A stretch of 64,000 nt of DNA from positions 62,001 to 126,000 of the forward strand of contig JADNRV010000016.1 of the NCBI GenBank assembly GCA_015499995.1. Reading direction: 5' to 3'. Positions 31,651 to 42,074 of this stretch are shown here, in pieces. Numbering within the stretch: position 1 is the stretch's first letter; each line of letters begins with the position of its first letter. This DNA is from Flammula alnicola. Taxonomy: Eukaryota; Basidiomycota; Agaricomycetes; Agaricales; Strophariaceae. The position numbers and the translations under genes are program-made. Under the pieces are notes generated by a model. The model was not told where the DNA came from. It made no database searches and saw nothing but the letters and a program-made list of their open reading frames with translations.

Positions 31651-32340
31651 GAGTCACCCACACCCATACGACAACACTGCAAACCCCAACGTATGACCCC
31701 AATGACCCCAAAATAGTGTGCCATGGGATCACCAGGCCGGTAAGCCACCCCTGCCTCCATCATTTCTGCCCCCTACGCTGTAGCTAATCCACCATCCTCA
31801 TTTCGTGCAGATTATGATGTCACAGATACTTTCGTGTTGCAGGTATGTGGGCCCCTACCTGTACCTACACCTGTTTAGATAGTTATGACCCCATCCACAC
31901 TGCTGTGTACATTACATTCATGCTTTCCGTGTTCGCTCTGCTCTCCAACACTTATACCATGACCAGTAGTAGTATTAATTAGTCTATGTTTTATATAGCA
32001 ACATAATATATTGATTTAAAGTTATTTCTGTGTGTATTCGGAGGCTTACTGAGAGTGTCAGAGCATGATTAACTTTAGTGCTTTGGCTGACCTGAGAGCA
32101 ACCCAGAGCAACCTGGGTTCACCCAGGCAAAAGTGCTGTAAATTTAACTGCAGCCTAGGAAACCGTTTGATCACCCCAAGTATGTCCTAGGGCATCCTAA
32201 GTAAAAGCTAAAGGGAAGAGATTGCCCCAAGTGTCTCCTGGGAGCTATGCGCAACCTGGCTGCCCTGGCACTCTTAGGGTCCCCTAGGCTACTTTAGAGT
32301 TTCCTGGGAAACTCCTAGGGCAAAAGGGTTTTTCCTGATG

Positions 32341-34268
32341 TATTTGCCCTCATCAACCTTGAGAAACAGCTCTGAGCATTAGTAAGTGTAAGCCGATAAT
32401 AGAGAGACGCACAAAAAGTCGCCCGCCTTGAGGACAACAGCCTCAATGCCATAGTCAGACTGTGGGAGAACATCGTCCAAACTGAAGTCAGGGTTAGTAA
32501 AGACGTCGATGCTCGAAAGAGGATACGTGGGCCCGTCACGATAGAAGGCCCAGAGCTTCTTGCCACAGAGCACCTTCAAGAACGTATTATACCCATCGCT
32601 GTCGACGTGCATGAAGGTAAAAGTGTTCGCGGACCCCGCCAAACCCCAGCACATGTCGCCTTTTGGGTATTCAGACTTTCGGGGACAGGTGTGGACGCCG
32701 CTGGTGATGCGCCATGCTGCTAAATCAGAAGTATATGCAGTGTGTTCGAGGGGGGCATCCAGCATGGGAAATTCCAGGCCATTGACAATTTTCTTGCCAG
32801 TTTTGACGGACTCCAGAAGATCTTCGATGGTCCCTACAACGTTCTTCGGAAAGCTTTTTCTGCCACCCTTTGGCCCAGCAGAGAAATCTACAGCAGAGCA
32901 ATGGGTAAGTAAGACACCATTCGTCAGTACGCAGGCATCAAGCAGAACAATGTTGCACACCTTGGAGGGATACGGGAAGGTGCATTGATGTTAACGTCTG
33001 CAAACCCTCCTCGTCGAATGCAACATCTGGCACAGGGTGGCCTGTTACAAGTACGTTCTTCCTTATCATGAGTGCTTTCAGATCGGTCGAGGACATGGCC
33101 GTAAATTGCTCATACGTGAGTATTGCAATGATAGACTCTGAAGGATCAGTTAGATGAAGAGGCTTCTCGTTGAAATAGGTGCCCTCGATGCGGCGATACA
33201 ATGACTGGAAGCGAGAGTGATAATCGGCATGCTTTGGGAAAAAGAGTAAGGCCAAGAACGGAAAAGAAAAAGGATATTCGCACATGAAAGGTAGGTGTGA
33301 AGGTATGCGCGTTGCCTCCAGCATCATATGCAGTGAAGGAAACTGGACTTTTCACCATTGGAGGTTCTTCATCAACGAATATTGGTACATCTCGAGGAGC
33401 AGCCTTGGATTGCGACAGGTCAGAACAGAAAAGAAAAGCGAGAAAAAGGCACGTACATAATGGCTGCTTAAAGACGGCTCCCACAACGAAGCATATAAGT
33501 CCACATCTATGGCGTCGTCGGCACTTTTGCCACCTGGAAGTGTAGCGAGCTTATTCGACGGAGGATCTTCAGCGCTGTCAGAATCAGAGATGTAGGGATC
33601 AGAAGTTGCGGGCCTACGCCCTCGCTTCTTGGGAGGAAGGGAGATCACCCCTTGAATCTTCTGTCTATTGACGCTTGAAGCAGCCCGAGGAAGGGAGGGC
33701 CTCTTGAATGGCGTGGATACCACAGCTGCGCCATGTTCAGCAACCCCTGAGCCCGTATCCATCTCCTGGGACGTTTCTCGAGACACAGACAGACCAGAGT
33801 ACGCCGATTTGTTAACGACATCGTCTTCGGACATACTCTGATTCGAGGACGATAAAACCCCGTTGTTCTTTTCAATGAACTCCAGGTTGATCGCTGCACC
33901 TTCGTCAAGATTATTAGAATGCTGAGTCGACGAAGATGCTGTGAAGAGAGGTGCAGGTGTCTTAGGCAGGGGCGCCGTGTTGATATCTTCCATTTGATGA
34001 TCGATGTCATTGGGTAAACGGAGCTGCTCGAGAGGGGCGATGGAAGAAGGCAGAGCATCCACCGAAGCTGCCGTATTTCTTGAGCCAGATTGTGGAATTG
34101 GCATCTCTTGAAAAACAGTAGATCCAGAGGAATGGCAATCTAGCAAGCGAGCAGATGGCAGGGTCATGTCCCGGGGGCTATTGTTGGGTGCTGATTTGTC
34201 CATTGCGAGCGATTGCAACACCATCGAAGGAGAGGAAGGAAGCACATCCGAAAGATCAAAAGGACGGT
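32341..34268 (-). pseudogene. JmjC-type gene, central part
   Basis: Exons 34268-33457, 33403-33284, 33231-32961, 32887-32413 and 32357-32341 join in phase. The first is disordered and Ser/Pro-rich with a basic PPKKRGRRP. Later exons contain HADYHSRFQSLYRRIEG and the first half of the JmjC barrel, with iron ligands in TFMHVDSDGYNTFLK (HxD) and KKLWAFYRDG. Then comes GDFL, joined across a 55 nt intron to LMRAN just before the transposon. JmjC enzymes are 2OG/Fe(II) oxygenases acting on histones, other proteins or RNA. No start codon is present because the upstream exons lie at 40.4-41.8 kb beyond the inverted copy. The joins across both interruptions are in phase, so the gene was probably whole until recently. 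Confidence 0.7.
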
Positions 34269-36011
34269 TCAAGAAATACGGCAGCTTCGGTGGATGCTCT
34301 GCCTTCTTCCATCGCCCCTCTCGAGCAGCTCCGTTTACCCAATGACATCGATCATCAAATGGAAGATATCAACACGGCGCCCCTGCCTAAGACACCTGCA
34401 CCTCTCTTCACAGCATCTTCGTCGACTCAGCATTCTAATAATCTTGACGAAGGTGCAGCGATCAACCTGGAGTTCATTGAAAAGAACAACGGGGTTTTAT
34501 CGTCCTCGAATCAGAGTATGTCCGAAGACGATGTCGTTAACAAATCGGCGTACTCTGGTCTGTCTGTGTCTCGAGAAACGTCCCAGGAGATGGATACGGG
34601 CTCAGGGGTTGCTGAACATGGCGCAGCTGTGGTATCCACGCCATTCAAGAGGCCCTCCCTTCCTCGGGCTGCTTCAAGCGTCAATAGACAGAAGATTCAA
34701 GGGGTGATCTCCCTTCCTCCCAAGAAGCGAGGGCGTAGGCCCGCAACTTCTGATCCCTACATCTCTGATTCTGACAGCGCTGAAGATCCTCCGTCGAATA
34801 AGCTCGCTACACTTCCAGGTGGCAAAAGTGCCGACGACGCCATAGATGTGGACTTATATGCTTCGTTGTGGGAGCCGTCTTTAAGCAGCCATTATGTACG
34901 TGCCTTTTTCTCGCTTTTCTTTTCTGTTCTGACCTGTCGCAATCCAAGGCTGCTCCTCGAGATGTACCAATATTCGTTGATGAAGAACCTCCAATGGTGA
35001 AAAGTCCAGTTTCCTTCACTGCATATGATGCTGGAGGCAACGCGCATACCTTCACACCTACCTTTCATGTGCGAATATCCTTTTTCTTTTCCGTTCTTGG
35101 CCTTACTCTTTTTCCCAAAGCATGCCGATTATCACTCTCGCTTCCAGTCATTGTATCGCCGCATCGAGGGCACCTATTTCAACGAGAAGCCTCTTCATCT
35201 AACTGATCCTTCAGAGTCTATCATTGCAATACTCACGTATGAGCAATTTACGGCCATGTCCTCGACCGATCTGAAAGCACTCATGATAAGGAAGAACGTA
35301 CTTGTAACAGGCCACCCTGTGCCAGATGTTGCATTCGACGAGGAGGGTTTGCAGACGTTAACATCAATGCACCTTCCCGTATCCCTCCAAGGTGTGCAAC
35401 ATTGTTCTGCTTGATGCCTGCGTACTGACGAATGGTGTCTTACTTACCCATTGCTCTGCTGTAGATTTCTCTGCTGGGCCAAAGGGTGGCAGAAAAAGCT
35501 TTCCGAAGAACGTTGTAGGGACCATCGAAGATCTTCTGGAGTCCGTCAAAACTGGCAAGAAAATTGTCAATGGCCTGGAATTTCCCATGCTGGATGCCCC
35601 CCTCGAACACACTGCATATACTTCTGATTTAGCAGCATGGCGCATCACCAGCGGCGTCCACACCTGTCCCCGAAAGTCTGAATACCCAAAAGGCGACATG
35701 TGCTGGGGTTTGGCGGGGTCCGCGAACACTTTTACCTTCATGCACGTCGACAGCGATGGGTATAATACGTTCTTGAAGGTGCTCTGTGGCAAGAAGCTCT
35801 GGGCCTTCTATCGTGACGGGCCCACGTATCCTCTTTCGAGCATCGACGTCTTTACTAACCCTGACTTCAGTTTGGACGATGTTCTCCCACAGTCTGACTA
35901 TGGCATTGAGGCTGTTGTCCTCAAGGCGGGCGACTTTTTGTGCGTCTCTCTATTATCGGCTTACACTTACTAATGCTCAGAGCTGTTTCTCAAGGTTGAT
36001 GAGGGCAAATA
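34269..36011 (+). pseudogene. Inverted copy of the central JmjC exons
   Basis: Exons 34269-34895, 34949-35068, 35121-35391, 35465-35939 and 35995-36011 mirror the minus-strand central exons almost base for base, including the HxD-containing segment. The copy starts abruptly inside the first of these exons (GSRNTAASVDALP onward) and ends at the TIR element inserted at the same TA. It lacks both N- and C-terminal parts, so it cannot give a functional enzyme. If transcribed, it would be antisense to the left copy and form a long double-stranded RNA with it. Confidence 0.8.
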
Positions 36012-39000
36012 CATCAGGAAAAACCCTTTTGCCCTAGGAGTTTCCCAGGAAACTCTAAAGTAGCCTAGGGGACCCTAAGAGTGCCAGGGCAGCCAGGTTG
36101 CGCATAGCTCCCAGGAGACACTTGGGGCAATCTCTTCCCTTTAGCTTTTACTTAGGATGCCCTAGGACATACTTGGGGTGATCAAACGGTTTCCTAGGCT
36201 GCAGTTAAATTTACAGCACTTTTGCCTGGGTGAACCCAGGTTGCTCTGGGTTGCTCTCAGGTCAGCCAAAGCACTAAAGTTAATCATGCTCTGACACTCT
36301 CAGTAAGCCTCCGAATACACACAGAAATAACTTTAAATCAATATATTATGTTGCTATATAAAACATAGACTAATTAATACTACTACTGGTCATGGTATAA
36401 GTGTTGGAGAGCAGAGCGAACACGGAAAGCATGAATGTAATGTACACAGCAGTGTGGATGGGGTCATAACTATCTAAACAGGTGTAGGTACAGGTAGGGG
36501 CCCACATACCTGCAACACGAAAGTATCTGTGACATCATAATCTGCACGAAATGAGGATGGTGGATTAGCTACAGCGTAGGGGGCAGAAATGATGGAGGCA
36601 GGGGTGGCTTACCGGCCTGGTGATCCCATGGCACACTATTTTGGGGTCATTGGGGTCATACGTTGGGGTTTGCAGTGTTGTCGTATGGGTGTGGGTGACT
36701 CATACCCTGTTCCGATGTGGTTCACGGCTGTTCACGGTGCTGTCGGGTTGTGTCAGCACCAGTGGGTTCATCATCTGCAGAAAAATGGGGTGGGGGGAGG
36801 GGGTTTAGCTGTGGTGTAAGGGGGGTTGTCCGTGTACCTGGTGGCACCATCACCCTCCTCGTGCCCTTCCTCCTCCATGTCGTCAGGTGTTAGGGTGGTC
36901 CCCTCCTCGCACACCACCATGTTGTCGGCATTGTGTTTTGTGGCCGTTTGTAGGTCGCGGTGGGTTTTGGTACCCGCAGTGTTGTCACCTGCTTGAAAAG
37001 GGGGTGTGGGGTGTGGGGGGTTAGTGGTGGTTAATGGCAGGGCAGGGTGGTCTGTACCGTACCCAGTCGCCATTGTCTTCATCTTTGTGAGCTTCAACGG
37101 CATCGGCGTTATGTTGGCAGTAAGGCATAGCATGCGAGGTGGCTGCTCCTGCGGCGTGCTGCTGGTGTTCGGGGGTTGTTGCGTGGTTGTGCAGCCGTGC
37201 GGTGGTTTTGTGGGGATTTACGCACCCACGGGGCGAGACAACAGCCTCGAGCCCTGGCATCTACAACAAAAAGGGGGGGTTAGCGACATTGTGTGGCACC
37301 GTTCGCCACGTACCTGGTGGCCTTCGTGGCCCTGGGGGTATGTACTACCTTGTCCAGTCCTCCTCGCGCTTCTTCAATTGGTCATGCTTGTCATCCAGTG
37401 AGGCCCTCACCGCTGTGGGGCCGTGGACCGTGGTCGAGATAGGTGGTGCAGGCTGTGGCTGGGATGAAGGTGGGGCAATGGAGGAAGTCGAACGTTGAAA
37501 CGTTGAACTTCAACATGTGACCATATATTTAGAACTCCGATTGAAATGACTTTGCATGATTTTGAAACTTCAATTGATATTCAAGATCGGTGCAGTCATG
37601 TGACCAGACGCGTCGGAGCGCGTCGCATCTCAGTCCAACGTGAGTTCGTTTATTCTCTGTGACACGTTTGCGACATGCATGTCGCAAACTCATAACACCT
37701 CATCGTGACCGGAGGCCCGTCGGTGGTCGCATTTTCTGACCACTCAGGTCGTTCTCGGAAACTGCCGGATAAGATCAACGACATTCAACGTCGTTGATCT
37801 TTATCTTTAACCAACACCATCACCCTCTCTCGCCTCTCCTCCCTTTCGTCTCCCCAAGAACGCTCAAAAAGGTATGTAAGTTATCTTTTCATTGTTATAT
37901 TTGTATTTCTAATGTGCTTTTTGACTCTTACAAGTACTCTACTGTGCCTACGAACAAGGCCGACCCGTCGCCTGCCCCTCCTCTCGTTGAGAGATGTGGG
38001 CCGACATTTAGAAGGCTTAGGATGGGCGGAGACGGTGCCGAGAGAACAAGGGGAGACCCTCGAAGAGGGAGACCCGTGAGGTGTGTCACGGAACGGGACT
38101 TACGACCCGTTCCGTTATTCATCCCTCTGTAAAATGCTACTTACCACCCAAACCAAAGGCTACACACGGAGACGACGACGTTAAACACGTCGTTGTCTCC
38201 TCCTCGAACGTGGTCTGGTAAACCAGACCACGTTCGAGTTCGTTTGGACACCCGCGACCGCCCACCACCGTCAACGGCCACCACCCTCGCCGCCATCGAC
38301 GCCGCTCCGATAGGACCCGACGACGAGCCAGCAACCGCGACGGCGAGCGAGGCGATGACGCCACGATGCCGCAGGTGCGTAGACGACGACGGCCCAGTGA
38401 CGCGGCAACGGCGGAGGGGAAGCCCTGGTAGACGGGGGACCCACAAGGTACGTTCCGCACTTGTATTTCAATCCGCACGCACGCTCACCTCTCCCCACAG
38501 CTTATACGAGGAGACGACGAACGGCGGTTCGTCGTCTCCTTAGATTCGAACGTCGTCTGAAGCAGACGACGTTCGAATCTGTGCTTGGGACCTCACGATA
38601 ACACCACCACGGCTATCACCCCATTATCTTCATCCTCCGCCCACTCCCCTCCATTGCCTGCCCTCCCACGACCTCCACACGTTTCGGCTCCGCGAGTTGC
38701 CCTCGAATCTAACCGCGATGGTGACCGACTACGACGACAAGCGACCGCGATGACACATAGCAGCGACACCGCTGGCGAGGCGGGCAGGTGCAGCAACACG
38801 AGGCCAGAGCAGCGAGGCGAGGCAGGTACAGCGAGGCGAGGCGGGTACAGCGAGGCGAGGTGACAACAAAGGGGCGGGCGCGGATAGCAGAATGACACCG
38901 CCGCCGCTGCAACGACGAACCCGCGACGGTGGGTGCATCGACGACGCCGCGATGGCAGGTGCACCAGCGGGTGCATCGACGACACCGCCGCGACGCTGCG

Positions 39001-40413
39001 GGTACAACGACGACGACGATGTAGCTGTGGGTGCATCGACGATGATGCCCCGGGTACAACGACAACGACGCTGCGGGTACAACAACGACGGCGCCGCAAC
39101 AGCGGGTGCATCGCCTCGACCACCACCACCCTTCCCTGCGTAGACACCGCCTCGAGCTCCGCCGGCGCCGTCGACCCCAGTGCAACCGACTCGGCTGCTA
39201 GCACCAGCGCCACCAGCGCATCCTCCTCCACCGTCTCGCTGATCCTTTGCCTCCTCTCTCTGCGGCATCCTCACCCAGTGCTGAAGCTTCACCCCCTCCG
39301 ACTTCCTCACCACCACGGACCTCTCTCCCCAGCCGCTCTTGTGAGACGGCACTCCCTTCCCAGCCTGAACCTTCCTCGACCCAATGCTGCTTCGATAGCA
39401 CGACAAGCACAACCGGCCGCCGGCTGCTACGATACGACAACGAAGAGGAGTGGCAGCAGCAGCAATCGCCGCTGCCGCCCTGGTATGACGACGACCACAG
39501 CAGCGCTGTTGCTGCTGCTTCGATACAACGAGGACAACCACCCTGCCACCTACAGGCCGAAAGAGGAGACGACACCGTCCGTCGTCTCTTCTTACGTTCA
39601 CTTTTTGTCCTGGCCGCCACCCACCGTCGACCATGGGCGTTTAGTGACCAAGCGCCACCCACCACGTCTGTAGCACCCAAGACCGGTGCAGCCGCAATCA
39701 TGGTGCCACAGCATAACACCACTCGCATAGGTGCAAGCACGAAGACCACGCCACCGAGGCAGGCAGGTGCAACAACTCAAGGTGCGAGATGGGCATAGCA
39801 GGTGATTGCGACGCAGCGAGGCGAGCGGACGCGGTGACAAGGGGGCGACAAAAGGATGATGCCGCCGCCGCTGCAACGACAATTCCACGACGGCGGGTGC
39901 ATTGACACTGCAGGTACAATGATGATGGGGGCATCGACGACGACCTCACGATGCCGCGATTGCATCGACGACAAATCCACGATGCTGCGGGGGCATCGAC
40001 AATGACCCCACAACACCACAGGTGCATCGACGACTACCCAGGCATCTCTTACATACATCATGTAATTTTTTTATACCTATATTGTATTCGGAATCCATGT
40101 GTATCAATCTAATTAATTACATTTCATATATTTTGTCCAAGTTGAATTTGTTCCTGAATTGTTGGCCCAATGCAAGTAATATGCAACCTAGGATGTGTGT
40201 AAACCAGGACTTGTATTGCTAGATTGACCCAAGTTGCTCTGGGATGGCTTACGACAGCCTGGGAAACTTGATCTTAACTAAGTTATCATAGGTCCAAAAG
40301 TGGTGTCATAGGAGTATCCCAGGGTGCCCCAGGATGTCCTCATAGCACATTATAGTATGTCTTCCAGCCCAGTTTTCCTGGGGTGACCTGGGGCAAAAGT
40401 GTTTTTCCTGATG
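36012..40413. mobile_element. Inverted copy of the TIR element
   Basis: Reverse complement of 27937-32340 with the same termini, subterminal motifs, minisatellites and hairpins. The inner flank is TA (36010-36011), but the outer flank after the terminus is ac, not TA. The target duplication is therefore lost on the outside, and the breakpoint of the inverted duplication coincides with the element end. Confidence 0.8.
37664..38580. repeat. Hairpin cluster, inverted copy
   Basis: Mirror of the cluster at 29770-30686. Loops of the other hairpins I checked are inverted as expected, but the hairpin at 38509-38540 keeps the same plus-strand loop (cggcgg) as its partner at 29810-29841. Confidence 0.75.
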
Positions 40414-41843
40414 ACGCTCTGTCGAAGAGCGGTGGGCAATGAGCCAGACAAGAGAAGAACAAAGAAATACACGCACTGAGCCTGAACCAACCCCTCTCAT
40501 TTTCATCCAACGCCGCTCCTTCAATATCCTTCCAGGGCAGAGTATCCACCAGCCACGCGAGCATCTCGTGGGGATCTTTGTCTCCACTGACAAGTAGAAT
40601 GACCCCATTCCACATTACGCTTTCAACACGTCGAAGCAGCTCAGATTTGGTGTTACCTAAGCGGTGCGCGACAGTCAAGACGTGAAGACGATTGTAAGAA
40701 TACTTGACGAGCGTAGAAGGTGAGGCAAAGATAATAGGTGAAACAAGCAAGCCAAGGTGAAGAGGGCCACGCAATCCCACGAGCGAATTGGAGCCTGAAG
40801 CCTTGCGTGCATCTTTCACAACCTGAACCAAGTCGTTCAGCTGCTCAACATCGTCTAAAGCGAGGTTACCAGCATCTCGTAGTCTAGGACCTTCTTTAGA
40901 CAAACTGAAAGATCGCAGAACGTGAGCAACAATGTAAAAAATAAAATAAAAACAAGAAGAAAAAGAAGGCACTCACCCAGACACGAGGGCGTCATAGCTG
41001 TCAGGCAAATCTGGAATTGTTGTATCGCTATGGTGCACTGTGGTCAAGTAGGCCATATGCATTGCCGCCACGATGAAATTTCCCTCAATGGAAGTGGTAG
41101 CGGACCTCGCAAGATTTTTCGAAAGAAGACGCATCAGCCTCACTGCAGCATCAGGTCCACTGGATGAGCTGCGCGCAGAATTGGCTTCTGAGCGAACGAA
41201 AGATTTCCGGAACTTCAACAGCAAAGCAGGCCAGTCGTGTAGATGCTCCATCCCCTGGTGCCAAATAAGATGATACTATTGTAGATCCAATCACAAGAAG
41301 CCACTCACGTCGAATATCTGCTCGTTATTCTGCAGGAAGGTACGTGGAACTGCGGGTGCGGCCTCGTTGCATCCATGGACGAGCGCCATGACGTCAAGAA
41401 GACGATATCCGCAAATCAAAGAACATAAAATTTGAGCGTCAGCAGGAGACCAGCTGGCGGACCAGTCTTCGTGCCTTTCAACCTTAAAAGGCTGGCCAAC
41501 CCCATATGTGGTTTTGATGCCTAATAAATCCCTCACGAGTTGATCGCGTTGGTAAAAGGATCGAATGCTCAGGAGGTAGCTCTCGTATCTTTGCAGACAA
41601 TTCGGAAAGTCCTACGTGACGCAGCGTGAGCATGACATGACAACTGGGTGATAAAAGTCATACATTCAGAAAAGCGACTGGTTTCACGGCATCCTCCAAA
41701 TCGCTGAAGGACGAGACTGTGTTTGTATACCATGAGATCCACTCGAAAGCAGCCGCAACTGTGCGGCAAGGAGGGCTGGCATTCGAATGTGCAGAAACGA
41801 AATGAATACAACAGCAGCCAACGTGTGTAAGAAGGTCTCACCA
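40414..41843 (-). pseudogene. JmjC-type gene, N-terminal part
   Basis: Minus-strand exons encode a helical protein. It reads from DLLTHVGCC and AAAFEWISWYTNTVSSFSDL, through DLLGIKTTYGVGQPFKVERH, EHLHDWPALLLKFRKSF and LVGLRGPLHLGLLVSPIIF, to DIEGAALDENERGWFRL. Introns lie at about 41667-41619, 41308-41255 and 40975-40897. The last donor (A|GTGCGT, near 40476) leaves phase 1. The acceptor gacag at 40419-40423 is followed by agcgt and then the inverted copy. Joined directly to 34268 the exon continues as RNRPFDLSD in phase, so this is the front of the broken JmjC gene. The true start codon was not found and may lie near 41860. No named domain recognised in this part. Confidence 0.55.
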
Positions 41844-42074
41844 TGTCATGCCAGACAAATCGGACTGAGTGAATGTCGTATGCTGGGTGCCGCGCTCAGA
41901 GTTCAACTTCGAATCACGTGATACATTCACGAATGATGCTTAAGGTCCAGATTGACTGACAATCCTAAACGGGGCGAAGGTTGGCACTAATCAAGCACTA
42001 ATACAAGAGGCAGAGATAATCAAATCACATTGTGATACTTACATACGAGGCATAAAATGGCAACAGAAAGTACA

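Larger units (their letters stand above)
27937..32340. mobile_element. 4.4 kb TIR element, TA target duplication, no recognisable transposase
   Basis: The ends are inverted repeats beginning catcaggaaaaac, and the element is flanked by TA at 27935-27936 and 32341-32342. Subterminal regions (about 250 nt each) are packed with cccagg/cctggg and cctagg motifs, the kind of array that transposases bind. Inside are a cgtcgatgcaccc minisatellite (28.3-29.5 kb), a hairpin cluster (29.77-30.69 kb), and spliceable coding-like segments (30.87-31.6 kb). I find no transposase, helicase or reverse transcriptase, so it seems non-autonomous. It is inserted in an exon of the JmjC gene. A TA duplication would suit Tc1/mariner, but the size and subterminal repeats are unusual for that group, so the superfamily is open. 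Confidence 0.7.
27937..40413. repeat. 12.5 kb near-perfect palindrome
   Basis: The left arm 27937-34083 (6147 nt) is matched by the reverse complement of the right arm 34269-40413 (6145 nt) around a 185 nt spacer (34084-34268). Coordinates mirror as left + right = 68350 on the outer side and 68352 on the inner side, reflecting two 1-nt length differences near 30.5 kb. Only a handful of substitutions separate the arms, plus one inverted hairpin loop. Each arm holds one TIR element and the central JmjC exons. The outer edges are the element termini on both sides. Confidence 0.9.

Noticed and set aside
34155..35000. Plus-strand open frame running through the palindrome spacer into the JmjC copy
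   Set aside because: The N-terminal part is antisense spacer sequence; the frame is created by the inverted junction.
27937..40413. Palindrome as a pure assembly artefact
   Set aside because: Substitutions, two 1-nt length differences and an inverted loop distinguish the arms, and the outer right junction is unique; still needs spanning reads.
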